This document shows, piece after piece, positions 25,893 to 35,624 of a stretch of 64,000 nucleotides of DNA. Source of the DNA: an uncultured Saprospiraceae bacterium. GTDB taxonomy: Bacteria; Bacteroidota; Bacteroidia; Chitinophagales; Saprospiraceae. Numbering within the stretch: position 1 is the first letter of the stretch; every line of letters starts with the position of its first letter. Made by a program: the position numbers and the translations under genes. The notes beneath the pieces are model-generated. The model was not told the DNA's origin, searched no databases, and worked only from the letters and a program-made list of their open reading frames with translations. Location of the stretch: positions 186,001-250,000 of the forward strand of contig CALLPN010000002.1 in NCBI GenBank assembly GCA_938015435.1. The letters run 5' to 3'.

Positions 25893-27341
25893 ATGTCTGT
25901 AACAATACACGAGCTTCGACCTAAAGAAATCTGGAAATATTTTGGCCAACTTAATGCCATTCCTCGGGCTTCGAAAAAAGAAGAACAAGTCATACAGTTT
26001 ATGAAAGATTTCGGACAAAATCTGGGATTAGAAACGAAGGTAGACTCAATTGGTAATGTACTAATCAAAAAACCAGGGACGAAAGAGAAAGAAGCCAATG
26101 CAACCATAATCATGCAAGGTCATCTAGATATGGTACATCAAAAAAATGCTGATACCATTTTTGATTTCGAAACGCAAGGAATCGATATGTATGTCGATGG
26201 CGATTGGCTTAAAGCCAAAGGCACAACATTAGGTGCAGATAATGGAATCGGAGTTGCCGCTATTATGGCTGTATTAGCGTCCAAAGATATGGCTCATCCC
26301 CCAATTGAGGCAATTTTTACTATAGATGAGGAGATAGGAATGACAGGAGCGATGGGACTAAGTAAAGATTTTCTGTCAGGAAGTATCTTGCTTAACTTAG
26401 ATTCTGAAGAAGACAATGCATTAACGGTAGGTTCTGCAGGAGGAGTAGATGTACTTATCAATGGTAATTATGAAATGGAAGAAGATTCCAATCGTACGTT
26501 CTTCAAAATTTCCTTAGAAGGATTATCAGGTGGACATTCTGGTGTCGAAATTCATAAAGGCTTAGGCAATGCAATAAAATTATTGAATAGAGTTCTTTAC
26601 GAAGTAAGTAAATCTTTAAGTCTCAATATTAGTTCCATGAGCGGAGGAGATCTTACCAACGCTATTCCAAGAGAATGTCAAGCCACAATAGCTATTGACA
26701 ATTCTCAATTTAAAGACTTTAAAACGGAAATAGATAAATGGCAAAAACGATTAAAAGAAGAACACAGATATAGCGATCCAAATTTGACGATCACAATTGA
26801 CAAGTTAAGCACAAAGCATTCTATTATTTCTTCCACTTTTCAAAATCAATTGTTCGCAAGTATTTACTCTTGTCCAAATGGCATCTACCGAATGACGCCT
26901 TCACTTGACAACTTAGTCCAGAGTTCTAACAACATAGCCAAAATCAGATTAGATAACGGTAAATATAATATAAGCTGCCATACTCGAAGCTTTATAGAAA
27001 CTGAGCGTGATGACCTTGTAAATAGTATAAGAAATAGTTTTTTCAATATGGGAGCTGACGTCAAAGAAGTGGGCCCTTATCCAGGTTGGAATCCAAATCC
27101 AAATACTAATACAATTAACACGCTCAAGAAAGTATACGAAGCTATAAATGGTAAACCTCCAGAAATATTTGCCATTCATGCAGGACTTGAATGTGGAATT
27201 CTTGCAGAAACTTATCCACATTTAGAAATAGTTTCTTTTGGCCCCAATATCCGAGGAGCACATTCACCAGATGAAACTTTACAAATAAGCTCTACCCAAC
27301 GTTTTTGGAAATTCCTTACAGAAGTACTCAAACAATTATAA
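25893..27341 (+). CDS. pepD: Aminoacyl-histidine dipeptidase (peptidase M20, PepD type)
   Basis: The 482-residue protein matches the PepD/carnosinase-like branch of family M20 over its full length. MQGHLDMVHQ supplies the metal ligand His77 with catalytic Asp79. GTTLGADNGIG supplies bridging Asp116, DEEIGMTGA holds the catalytic Glu146 and ligand Glu147, LNLDSEED gives Asp170, and GAHSPDE near the C-terminus gives the last His. Between them is the lid/dimerisation domain, with SGGHSGVEIHKG. It hydrolyses Xaa-His and a range of other dipeptides in the cytosol. It sits between two NCS1 permease genes, 31 bases after one and four bases before the other, which is unusual company for PepD and suggests that the imported compound contains an amide or peptide bond. 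Confidence 0.92.
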   Translation: MSVTIHELRPKEIWKYFGQLNAIPRASKKEEQVIQFMKDFGQNLGLETKVDSIGNVLIKKPGTKEKEANATIIMQGHLDMVHQKNADTIFDFETQGIDMYVDGDWLKAKGTTLGADNGIGVAAIMAVLASKDMAHPPIEAIFTIDEEIGMTGAMGLSKDFLSGSILLNLDSEEDNALTVGSAGGVDVLINGNYEMEEDSNRTFFKISLEGLSGGHSGVEIHKGLGNAIKLLNRVLYEVSKSLSLNISSMSGGDLTNAIPRECQATIAIDNSQFKDFKTEIDKWQKRLKEEHRYSDPNLTITIDKLSTKHSIISSTFQNQLFASIYSCPNGIYRMTPSLDNLVQSSNNIAKIRLDNGKYNISCHTRSFIETERDDLVNSIRNSFFNMGADVKEVGPYPGWNPNPNTNTINTLKKVYEAINGKPPEIFAIHAGLECGILAETYPHLEIVSFGPNIRGAHSPDETLQISSTQRFWKFLTEVLKQL

Positions 27342-27345
27342 TATA

Positions 27346-28605
27346 ATGGGATCAGATAATCAATATACTACTTCCAAAGTACAAAAGAGTGATTTTACTC
27401 AAGGATGGAAGATAGCCTTCATTATTGCAGGTACAGGAGTTAGTTTGCCTGTTCTTTACTTGGGTTCTGAAATAGCACTCCGGATAGGATTTACTAAGGC
27501 GTTGATCGCTTTTGGCATTTCCACTTTTATCTTAACCTTATTGTGTTTTGCTACAACGCTGATTGGTAATCGATCTCGCTTATCGACTTATATGATTTTA
27601 AGGTTTCCATTTGGGCAGCAAGGGTCGAAGATAATTAACGCTATTATTGGAACCAGTTTACTGGGGTGGTTTTCAGTTTCCCTTGAACTTTTAGCCTTGG
27701 CGATACAGGATACTTTATTTGAAATTATTGGTCTTCAGGTACCTCTTTACAGTATTATAGTTGTAGCGAGTATGTTTATGACGGTGACCACTATATACGG
27801 TATTCGAAGTATCGAAAGATTGGCGAATATAGCTGTGCCTATACTTTTTATTTTCTTATTGTATGTACTTTGGCTAACCGTCAAAGAAGAAGACGCACTT
27901 GTTCAGATTATGTCTTACGTACCAAGCGACAGTAATATGACTTTGTTTGGAGCCATATCTACTCTTGTTGGAAGTTCTGTTCTTATACCTGTACTAATGG
28001 CTGATTTTTCTAGATTTATTAAAACCGATAAACAGAGTTTAATAGCAGTATTGGGATTAGCGATAGGGACACCCTTAGTGTATTGTATTGCGGCAGTTAC
28101 ATCAATACAAACAGGTGAGTTAGATATTATTCTTATAATGAAATCTTACAAACTTGTATTACCAGCCTTTTTTCTAATATTCATTTCTACCTGGGTGAAC
28201 AATGCTACTAATCTCTACTCTACCGTTCTTACATTTTCAACTATAAAAAGTCGAATATCGTTTAGAAACTTGTGCCTCATTACCAGTTTGTTTGGAACTG
28301 TGTTGGCCTTATTAGGTTTCACAAATTACCTTTTTGAATTTCTAGATATACTTGGTGTCTTAGCGCCTTCTATATCTAGCATATACATTTTGGATTTCTT
28401 TTGGTTAAAAAAACAAAATTATGAGTTGAAAGATATTGTTCCTTGGGGTAAAAAGGGATTGATTAGTTGGGCTACAGGATCGGCTATCGCTTTGATGACT
28501 TACTTTGAATTTTTTCAGATTACGCATGCCCATTTTGTGGATTCATTTCTCATAGCAGGAATTATTTATTATCTTTTAACCAGATCAATTTATAAGGGTG
28601 ATTAG
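27346..28605 (+). CDS. NCS1-family (CodB-like) permease 2
   Basis: The 419-residue, ~12-TM protein is clearly paralogous to the permease at 24587. Shared blocks include NRSRLSTYMILRFPFG, GAISTLVGSSVLIPVLMADFSRF, LAIGTPLV and STWVNNATNLYS. It begins four bases after the PepD stop, so it is almost certainly co-transcribed and perhaps translationally coupled. Two NCS1 permeases in one operon could handle substrate and product, or two related substrates. No terminator is evident just after it on the plus strand. Confidence 0.9.
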   Translation: MGSDNQYTTSKVQKSDFTQGWKIAFIIAGTGVSLPVLYLGSEIALRIGFTKALIAFGISTFILTLLCFATTLIGNRSRLSTYMILRFPFGQQGSKIINAIIGTSLLGWFSVSLELLALAIQDTLFEIIGLQVPLYSIIVVASMFMTVTTIYGIRSIERLANIAVPILFIFLLYVLWLTVKEEDALVQIMSYVPSDSNMTLFGAISTLVGSSVLIPVLMADFSRFIKTDKQSLIAVLGLAIGTPLVYCIAAVTSIQTGELDIILIMKSYKLVLPAFFLIFISTWVNNATNLYSTVLTFSTIKSRISFRNLCLITSLFGTVLALLGFTNYLFEFLDILGVLAPSISSIYILDFFWLKKQNYELKDIVPWGKKGLISWATGSAIALMTYFEFFQITHAHFVDSFLIAGIIYYLLTRSIYKGD

Positions 28606-28840
28606 TCCAGATTATTAGGGCCATTTCAAAGTGAAAATTTTATGATTATTGCTTCTAACACGGGCTTTATAATTCTTTCTTACTAGAGGAAAATAGGATC
28701 TTGTTTTATAATTTAGGATGATTTTTGCTTGTATCTAACAGATTAATATCAGCAATGCCAATTCGAATAATATTTTCAGCTTACCAATCGCTGTCGCGCT
28801 TAGGAGCCTGAAAACGAATTATCCTTGATTCAAACGCACC
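28606..28840. other. Convergent intergenic spacer, no gene seen
   Basis: With the terminator that follows and the bases up to 28920, this makes about 315 bases between the NCS1 operon and sdhB, which converge. No ORF or RNA gene is recognised. Confidence 0.5.
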
Positions 28841-28875
28841 AAAAAAAAGTCCACTCAACTTTCATTGAATGGACT
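28841..28875 (-). terminator. Terminator of the sdhCAB operon
   Basis: Read on the minus strand, an 11-base stem with one mismatch (AGTCCATTCAA / TTGAGTGGACT) is followed by TTTTTTTT, 46 bases beyond the sdhB stop codon. Confidence 0.8.
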
Positions 28876-28920
28876 AGCTTTTCATGCTTTACTAACAGGT
28901 AATATTTCTTTAGTCTACGT

Positions 28921-29670
28921 CTATGATTTTCTTCCGCCAAATATACTGGCTACGTAATCTCTATTCATACGAGCGATGTGCTCTATTGATATTTCTTTAG
29001 GACATTCAGCTTCACATGCTCCTACATTAGAACACATACCAAATCCTTCTTTATCCATCTGTGCTACCATACTGGCAGTACGTCTAGTCTTCTCTACTTC
29101 ACCCTGTGGCAGTTGGTTAAGGTGAGACACTTTTGCGGCTGTAAATAGCATTGCTGATCCATTAGGACAAGCTGCTACACATGCACCACAACCAATACAA
29201 GCCGCTGCGTCAAATGCATTAGATGCTAGATCTTTTTCAATAGGAATTGCATTACCATCTGGTGCCTGTCCAGTGTTAACAGATATATATCCACCTGACT
29301 GTATGATACGGTCAAATGCACTTCTATCTACAGTAAGATCTCTTACTACTGGGAATACACCTGATCTCCATGGCTCTACTACGATAGTATCTCCATCTTT
29401 GAACTTACGCATATGTAGCTGACATGTAGTCGTACCAGTCTGAGGACCGTGTGGACTTCCGTTGATAGTCATACTACATGATCCGCAGATACCTTCACGA
29501 CAGTCATGATCAAATGCTATAGGAGATTTTTTCTCAACGATCAATTGCTCATTGAGTACATCCATCATTTCCAAAAATGACATATGTTCACTAGCTTCTA
29601 CTTGGTAAGATTCTAGTTCTCCTTTCGCTTTACTGTTTTTCTGTCTCCAGACTTTTAGTGTCAATTTCAT
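28921..29670 (-). CDS. sdhB: Succinate dehydrogenase/fumarate reductase iron-sulfur subunit
   Basis: The start is taken at the ATG at 29670 (249 residues, [10 protein letters not shown]). The longer frame to 29730 would translate the intergenic repeat and is rejected. The [2Fe-2S] cluster ligands are Cys57, Cys62, Cys65 and Cys83 (C-REGI-CGSC and C83). The C-terminal ferredoxin-like domain has [12 protein letters not shown] (Cys158, 161, 164, 168) and [12 protein letters not shown] (Cys213, 219, 223) for the [3Fe-4S] and [4Fe-4S] clusters. It passes electrons from the flavoprotein to menaquinone at the cytosolic membrane face. The neighbouring sdhA and sdhC complete the complex. Confidence 0.97.
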   Translation of the reverse strand: MKLTLKVWRQKNSKAKGELESYQVEASEHMSFLEMMDVLNEQLIVEKKSPIAFDHDCREGICGSCSMTINGSPHGPQTGTTTCQLHMRKFKDGDTIVVEPWRSGVFPVVRDLTVDRSAFDRIIQSGGYISVNTGQAPDGNAIPIEKDLASNAFDAAACIGCGACVAACPNGSAMLFTAAKVSHLNQLPQGEVEKTRRTASMVAQMDKEGFGMCSNVGACEAECPKEISIEHIARMNRDYVASIFGGRKS

Positions 29671-29678
29671 ATTTATAT

Positions 29679-29966
29679 AGATTGAGGGAGTTCGAGAAAA
29701 AGAGATATCGAGAATACGATTCCACTTCAAGGCGACTCACCAAATTTATCTAATCAATTGTTTTTTCAAAATAACAGGAATACATCCCTGCTTGCTCTCG
29801 AAATCTCGCTTCTCGAAATCTCGATATCTTTTTAGATTGAGGGAGTTCGAGAAAAAGAGATATCGAGAATACGATTCCTAATTTCACAAACACACCAAAT
29901 TTATCTAATCATTTGTTTTCAAAATAACAGGAATACATCCCTGCTTGCTCTCGAAATCTCGACATC
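29679..29966. repeat. Tandem pair of ~133-base intercistronic repeats with internal dyads (between sdhA and sdhB)
   Basis: Two copies start at 29679 and 29834, a period of 155 bases. Each begins AGATTGAGGGAGTTCGAGAA, continues through AGAGATATCGAGAATACGAT, diverges over about 16 bases, then shares CCAAATTTATCTAATCA and AACAGGAATACATCCCTGCT up to CTCGAAATCTCG. The copies are otherwise nearly identical. The left end (AGAGATATCGAGA) is complementary to the right end (TCTCGATATCT, 29819-29829), so each copy could fold into a long hairpin. It encodes nothing. It resembles a dispersed palindromic element (REP- or MITE-like) that was duplicated, but dispersal cannot be shown in one window. Confidence 0.85.
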
Positions 29967-29969
29967 TTA

Positions 29970-31964
29970 CTACTTATAAGAACGAGTCTTCAACTCTACA
30001 TTATCAAATACTAATTCCTCTTTATGCAACTTAGGATCATTATCATCCCATTCCCACGCAGATACATAAGTGAAGTCTGCATCGTTACGTCTAGCCTCTC
30101 CATCTTCTGTTACATATTCTTCACGGAAGTGACCACCACAAGATTCTGCTCTATCCAATGCATCCAAGATCATCAGCTCTCCATGCTCTAGGAAATCAGC
30201 TACTCTTAATGCTTTCTCTAATTCTGGATTATATTCATCAGCATCTCCTGGTACGAATACATCTTTGTAAAACTCTTCTCTGAGCTCACGTATCATCTTA
30301 CGACCTTTAGTCAAACCGTCTGCGTTACGTGACATACCACAGTATTCCCACATGATCTTACCGAGTCTACGGTGGAAGCTTTCTACAGATTGCGATCCAT
30401 TACTACTAGCGAGTGAATTGATTCGATCTGCAGTTTCTTTTTCTGCTTTGATAAACTCTGGAGTATCATTAGCGATCTGAGGTGTACGGATCTCTTCTGA
30501 TAAGAATGTACCGATAGTATAAGGGATCACGAAGTATCCATCAGCAAGACCTTGCATCAGCGCAGAAGCTCCTAGTCTGTTGGCTCCATGATCTGAGAAG
30601 TTACATTCTCCTAAGGCGAATAATCCTTCTACATTAGTCTGTAAATTATAATCTACCCATAGTCCACCCATTGTGTAGTGAACTGCAGGATATATTTTCA
30701 TTGGAAATTTATATGGATTTTCTCCTGAGATCTTTTCATACATCTCAAATAAGTTACCATACTTCTCTGCTACAACTTCTTTACCTAACTTCTTGATAAG
30801 AGCTTGATCAGACTCATCTAATCCTTGTGAGTGAGCCGCTGATTTACCGTATCTCTGTATCGCTGATGCGAAATCTAAATATACTGCTAGTCCAGTCGGT
30901 GCTACACCGTTACCTTCATCACAAGCCACTTTGGCTGCTCTAGATGCTACATCTCTAGGTACTAGATTACCAAATGCTGGATATCTGCGCTCTAGATAAT
31001 AATCTCTATCTCCTTCTGCTATATCGAGAGCTGTCTTTTTACCCTCACGGATAGCCGCTGCATCTTCTTTTTTCTTTGGTACCCATACCCTACCATCATT
31101 ACGTAGTGACTCTGACATCAGTGTCAACTTAGATTGATAATCTCCAGATACTGGGATACATGTTGGGTGGATCTGTGTGAAACACGGATTAGCCATAAGC
31201 GCTCCTTTCTTCACTGCTCTCCATGCCGCGGTTACGTTAGACCCCATCGCATTAGTCGATAGGTAGAATACGTTACCGTAACCTCCAGTCGCCAATACTA
31301 CACAGTGTGCAGAGTGTCTCTCTAGCTCACCCGTCAAAAGATTACGAGCTATGATTCCTCTTGCCTTACCATCTACCATTACTAAGTCCATCATCTCATG
31401 ACGATTGTACATAGTTACTTTACCTGTAGATATCTGACGTGATAATGCTGAATAAGCACCAATTAATAGTTGCTGTCCAGTCTGTCCTCTAGCATAGAAA
31501 GTACGTGATACTTGTACACCACCAAAAGATCTATTTTCTAATAGTCCTCCATATTCTCTAGCGAATGGTACACCTTGAGCCACACACTGATCGATAATAT
31601 CAGCACTTACCTCAGCTAATCTATGCACATTAGATTCTCTCGATCTGTAATCGCCACCTTTGATGGTATCATAAAATAGTCTGTATACGCTATCACCATC
31701 ATTCTGATAATTCTTCGCGGCATTGATACCACCTTGAGCTGCGATACTATGCGCTCTACGAGGACTGTCATGAAAAGTAAATGCTTTGACGTTATACCCA
31801 AGTTCACCCATCGTAGCCGCTGCCGAAGCTCCTGCGAGCCCTGTACCGATAACTATTACATCTAGTCTTCTCTTGTTATTAGGAGCTACTAGAGGCATCT
31901 TGGCCTTATAGTCTGTCCATTTGTCTCCGAGTGCTCCAGCTGGTGTTTTACTATCTAAATTCAT
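29970..31964 (-). CDS. sdhA: Succinate dehydrogenase/fumarate reductase flavoprotein subunit
   Basis: The 664-residue protein has the FAD-binding Rossmann motif [19 protein letters not shown] near residues 36-54 and the covalent-FAD region [14 protein letters not shown]. The substrate and proton-transfer region includes HPTCIP and [16 protein letters not shown], and [11 protein letters not shown] and [20 protein letters not shown] lie further on. The length matches type B enzymes (Bacillus, Wolinella and Bacteroidota type). It catalyses succinate/fumarate interconversion on the cytosolic side. It starts 53 bases after sdhC and is separated from sdhB by a 299-base spacer carrying the tandem repeat. 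Confidence 0.98.
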   Translation of the reverse strand: MNLDSKTPAGALGDKWTDYKAKMPLVAPNNKRRLDVIVIGTGLAGASAAATMGELGYNVKAFTFHDSPRRAHSIAAQGGINAAKNYQNDGDSVYRLFYDTIKGGDYRSRESNVHRLAEVSADIIDQCVAQGVPFAREYGGLLENRSFGGVQVSRTFYARGQTGQQLLIGAYSALSRQISTGKVTMYNRHEMMDLVMVDGKARGIIARNLLTGELERHSAHCVVLATGGYGNVFYLSTNAMGSNVTAAWRAVKKGALMANPCFTQIHPTCIPVSGDYQSKLTLMSESLRNDGRVWVPKKKEDAAAIREGKKTALDIAEGDRDYYLERRYPAFGNLVPRDVASRAAKVACDEGNGVAPTGLAVYLDFASAIQRYGKSAAHSQGLDESDQALIKKLGKEVVAEKYGNLFEMYEKISGENPYKFPMKIYPAVHYTMGGLWVDYNLQTNVEGLFALGECNFSDHGANRLGASALMQGLADGYFVIPYTIGTFLSEEIRTPQIANDTPEFIKAEKETADRINSLASSNGSQSVESFHRRLGKIMWEYCGMSRNADGLTKGRKMIRELREEFYKDVFVPGDADEYNPELEKALRVADFLEHGELMILDALDRAESCGGHFREEYVTEDGEARRNDADFTYVSAWEWDDNDPKLHKEELVFDNVELKTRSYK

Positions 31965-32017
31965 ATTATATATATCTTATAAAGTATATCGAAAGGATGT
32001 AATGCTATGATGAGTGC

Positions 32018-32704
32018 TTATCTCATCACGAAGTAGTAATACAATGGTATGATCGCGTAACCAATCGGAAGTACGACTGCAAGGAATTTTCCTATACCAT
32101 CAATGATACCATTATACTTACTATGGTTAAGACCTAATGTCTGGAATCCACTACCGAATCCATGCCATAGGTGAAATCCAAGAACCACCATACTGAATAC
32201 ATATGAAACCACGAAAAGCGGATTATCAAATGTAATAGTTACTTGTTGATATAGATTCTTGATTGGCTCCCATCCATCATATGTTACTAATGGAATAGTA
32301 TCTGTAAACTTCATCTTGAACCAAAAATCACCCATATGCACGATTAAGAAGAAAAGGATGAGTGTCCCAAGTAAAGCCATATTCTTAGAAGCCCATTTTA
32401 CATCAGCTTTATTTCTTGCTGTTGGTTTTCCACCTTTAGCAGATTTATTTTTGAAATAGATAACAAATCCAAGAAGAGCATGTAATAGTATCATAGTGTA
32501 TAATCCTATAGATACAAACTTGATCAGAGGATTAGTCGTCATAAAGTATGCATATTGATTGAAAGCCTCTCCTCCATCACCTGCAATCAACTGCAAATTA
32601 CCTATAAGGTGTACTATCAGGAATGTAATAAGGAATAATCCTGTAAGGCTCATAATGACTTTACGGCCTATACTAGAACTAAAAAAGTTTGTAATCCAAC
32701 TCAT
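32018..32704 (-). CDS. sdhC: Succinate dehydrogenase cytochrome b558-type membrane subunit
   Basis: The 228-residue integral membrane protein has about five TM helices with conserved histidines in or near them (LIVHLIGN, LLHALLGF, FLIVHMGDFW, LGFHLWHGFGSGFQTLG). These can ligate two b hemes, as in the single-anchor (type B) succinate:menaquinone reductase and fumarate reductase family. It is the first gene of the operon and is preceded by a clear promoter. No separate sdhD exists, in agreement with the type B class. Confidence 0.95.
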   Translation of the reverse strand: MSWITNFFSSSIGRKVIMSLTGLFLITFLIVHLIGNLQLIAGDGGEAFNQYAYFMTTNPLIKFVSIGLYTMILLHALLGFVIYFKNKSAKGGKPTARNKADVKWASKNMALLGTLILFFLIVHMGDFWFKMKFTDTIPLVTYDGWEPIKNLYQQVTITFDNPLFVVSYVFSMVVLGFHLWHGFGSGFQTLGLNHSKYNGIIDGIGKFLAVVLPIGYAIIPLYYYFVMR

Positions 32705-32770
32705 ATAAATGGGTATTAATAAGTGTATTCGAATGTTTTGACGGTCAACAGCTGAGCTTTCGACTTAGTA

Positions 32771-32801
32771 CAAAGCTAAAATATAACAAATAGCTAGCCA
32801 A
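32771..32801 (-). promoter_or_regulatory. Bacteroidota-type promoter of the sdhCAB operon
   Basis: On the minus strand, TTG (32801-32799) is followed by exactly 20 bases and TAGCTTTG (32778-32771), a full match to TAnnTTTG with ideal spacing. The predicted transcript starts near 32765, leaving an untranslated leader of about 60 bases before the sdhC ATG. Confidence 0.75.
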
Positions 32802-32950
32802 TAGGCTAACCGATAGATAAGTTATTTGGAATAGGTCTAAATAAACATCTGCTTGATATGCACTAAACTTCCTAAAATAGGAACTTCACTTCTCTATAGT
32901 CCTAAGACATATTGCAGGAGATTTGATTTTTTACATTATCGAGAAAAAAT

Positions 32951-33211
32951 ATGATTCACAATAAAACAATACTATTTCTGTTCATCTATTTGATCCCTAT
33001 TATCAATATCACTAGTCAAAAACTCTACCTTGTAAGTGATAACTTCATTTATAATGAAAAGTATATCACTGATAAGCAAGGCAAAGATATTTTGAAGGAA
33101 AACCCAGATGCCTATCATTACTACACTAAAATGCTGAGTATGGAATTACGGAATTATGATTTAGGTTTTGCCATAAATGCCAATGGAGCAGGAATTACGT
33201 ATACTTTTTAG
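32951..33211 (+). CDS. Small exported hypothetical protein
   Basis: The 86-residue ORF begins with a hydrophobic signal peptide (about residues 1-22, ending NITSQ). The mature part, about 64 residues, has no recognised domain. The first residues after the cleavage site (SQKLYLVSDN) resemble those of the next gene product (SQFYYVTDDQ), so this may be a short relative or a decayed copy of that protein's N-terminus. It lies 105 bases upstream of that gene on the same strand. Confidence 0.55.
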   Translation: MIHNKTILFLFIYLIPIINITSQKLYLVSDNFIYNEKYITDKQGKDILKENPDAYHYYTKMLSMELRNYDLGFAINANGAGITYTF

Positions 33212-33316
33212 ATCCATCAGAATAGTTTAATTTTGGACTATCCTAAATTACTGTATATCAACTGATATCTACTTAGGTATGGCTTCTAAATCAATTCCAG
33301 TTAAACAAAATTAGTT

Positions 33317-35440
33317 ATGCGTCATTCTAAATCATTCTACACCATTTTCTTTTTTTTAATTTCGACCACGATTTCTTTGAGTCAATTCTACTACGTTACT
33401 GACGACCAAGTAAAATACTTAGACGAATCTACCAATGAATCATCATCAGTATATACCAATATATATTCTATAGGGTCCTATACTTTTGACTATACCAATC
33501 AGAATTTAATAGTGTTTAATAATTCTAAATTTCAGCGTATCGATTGGAATGGCAATCTACTTAATGATTCGCAGACGAATGCTGGCTTCAGATCGGTAAA
33601 TGTTGAACTCATTTACCTTCCAGACAGCAATTACATTTTCGGCTTAGATAATGACTCAAGGCTATCGAGAATTAGTTCGAACCTTGATCCTGCTGACAAT
33701 CCAACTGAAATAGTAACTGCAACTTTAGGTGGATTTGCAATCGATAAGGAAATAAATAAAATATTCTACACTGATACTGGTACAAATAAAATAATGAAAT
33801 GTGATCTCGATGGATCCAATGTAGAAGAAGTATATTATCTACCTAGTGGATTAGCGGACTTGGGTGATATAGAAGTAAATACTACTAATCAGATGGTTTA
33901 CTGGATTAATAAAGGACAAAGCAGAATCCAAAGCTGCGACTATAATGGAAACAATTTTACCAATGCCATAACAGGACTTACTACACCTTCTTCTCTCTGT
34001 ATAAATAATGACATACTCTATTGGATTGATAATACCAATGATCAAATTCTACAGCATTCCATATTAACAGGGAGTACAACGCCCTTAGTAGAGACTTTTG
34101 GTAAAGGTTCGAATCTACAGATGAATACTGAAACTGAAGAGCTATTTTGGTATCGTAACAAAGGCTTACGTAAAATGAACATTACAACTAAAGAAATTGT
34201 GGGTGTATATAGTTCAATAAACTATTCCCTTGAATACGCTTCTCTAGCCTTCGACCCTATACAGCAAAAGATCTTTGTAGGAGAATACGAAACTTATATC
34301 GAATGTAATCTTGATGGTAGTAATAGTACTTGGATTCCTAATATTCCATTCGAAGGTGTTTCCATACTTAAAGTTGACCCTATTAGTGAAATGATATTTT
34401 ACACTGGTGAACTTTTCACAATGCATTTTAAAAAATATGATGAATTAGAATTTAGCAGTTACACATTGGGCGGATTTGCTGACTACTTTAGCAACTTCCA
34501 AATAGACATTACTAATAAAAAATTATACTGGAGTTATGGTAGTAAAATACATCGCATCAACTATGATGGTACTAATAATGAAATCGTATTTGATATAGGC
34601 CAAGGTTCCGAAATAGGCGCCTACTTTATCGATGCAATAAGTGACAAAATTTTTTATGCCAGCGGTAATTTTATATACAAAGCAAATTTAGACGGAACAG
34701 AACAAACTCCAATTATAAACAACTACACTTCGAAAATTATCTCTGACCCTATTAACAATAGACTTTATTACCTTAGAGAAAATGGCAACATTTACCATAC
34801 AGATTTAGATGGGTATTTCGAAACAGAATTTTTAAGTGGTGATATATCCACATTTCTATCAACGGAAATCAATAGCTTTAATCTACTTCCACTTATTATG
34901 ACCGAAGCTTCTATTGTAGAAAACGACATCATACTTGATTGGACAATGGACGAAAATTTTTCTGGCTTTGTCACTAGTTCAATCTCGACCGGGAACTTCT
35001 TTATCGAAAGAAAAACACTTACGGAAGACTGGGGAGATATTGGTACACTTGCATATTTTGAAGGTGTAAGCACATATAGCTTTACTGATGATGATCCTGA
35101 GCTTGGATTAAACTCTTATAGACTGCGCTACATTTCAGATGATGGTGGCCTCACTTCATACTCCAAAAATTTTGAAGCAGACTACTTAGTAGGTGTAGAT
35201 ACAGAGTTACCTAATGACATAACATTGTGGTATGCTCACTTAGATAATCAAATAAAAATTGAAGGATTTACTGGCCAACTAAACATCTATAATCAACTAG
35301 GTCAATTGCAATTATCAAAATCTGTAAACACCTCTAACAGTCAACATGATGTATCTCACTTAAATCATGGAATCCATTTGACTGAACTAATCACAGACGA
35401 GGGGACTAAATATGCTAAATCATTTATAATAGTAAGGTAA
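33317..35440 (+). CDS. Secreted YWTD/LDL-receptor-like beta-propeller protein with T9SS type A tail
   Basis: The 707-residue protein starts with a signal peptide (residues ~1-22, ISLSQ). Residues about 45-520 contain repeated ~43-residue blades of the LY/YWTD kind: NKIFYTDTGTNKIMKCDLDG, NQMVYWINKGQSRIQSCDYNG, DILYWIDNTNDQIL, KKLYWSYGSKIHRINYDGT, DKIFYASGNFIYKANLDGT. A Fn3-like segment follows, and about the last 75 residues form a sorting domain (IYNQLGQLQLSKSV ... KSFIIVR). Propellers of this class bind proteins or glycans; the partner is unknown. It converges on the metalloprotease gene. Confidence 0.88.
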   Translation: MRHSKSFYTIFFFLISTTISLSQFYYVTDDQVKYLDESTNESSSVYTNIYSIGSYTFDYTNQNLIVFNNSKFQRIDWNGNLLNDSQTNAGFRSVNVELIYLPDSNYIFGLDNDSRLSRISSNLDPADNPTEIVTATLGGFAIDKEINKIFYTDTGTNKIMKCDLDGSNVEEVYYLPSGLADLGDIEVNTTNQMVYWINKGQSRIQSCDYNGNNFTNAITGLTTPSSLCINNDILYWIDNTNDQILQHSILTGSTTPLVETFGKGSNLQMNTETEELFWYRNKGLRKMNITTKEIVGVYSSINYSLEYASLAFDPIQQKIFVGEYETYIECNLDGSNSTWIPNIPFEGVSILKVDPISEMIFYTGELFTMHFKKYDELEFSSYTLGGFADYFSNFQIDITNKKLYWSYGSKIHRINYDGTNNEIVFDIGQGSEIGAYFIDAISDKIFYASGNFIYKANLDGTEQTPIINNYTSKIISDPINNRLYYLRENGNIYHTDLDGYFETEFLSGDISTFLSTEINSFNLLPLIMTEASIVENDIILDWTMDENFSGFVTSSISTGNFFIERKTLTEDWGDIGTLAYFEGVSTYSFTDDDPELGLNSYRLRYISDDGGLTSYSKNFEADYLVGVDTELPNDITLWYAHLDNQIKIEGFTGQLNIYNQLGQLQLSKSVNTSNSQHDVSHLNHGIHLTELITDEGTKYAKSFIIVR

Positions 35441-35544
35441 AAAATAGCAAGCCAGCATACATATCAAAACAAGTTTAATGATTCGACTACTTCAAGTGTT
35501 GCTATCTTCTGCAATTCGGTAAAATCTATTAAAAGGTTAATTAC

Positions 35545-35585
35545 ACAAAAATATGGAGGCACATCTTTCAACGTACCTCCAATTA
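35545..35585 (-). terminator. Candidate terminator for the metalloprotease gene
   Basis: On the minus strand, GGAGGTAC pairs with GTGCCTCC (one mismatch) around an AT-rich loop and is followed by ATATTTTTGTG. The T tract is imperfect. It lies about 40 bases beyond the protease stop. Confidence 0.55.
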
Positions 35586-35624
35586 TAAAACGAGAAACTT
35601 ATTTGTCTTTTGGCAATATTGTGT

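Noticed and set aside
29671..29730. N-terminal extension of sdhB to 29730
   Set aside because: The extension translates the intergenic repeat; the family start (MKLTLKVW) is at 29670.
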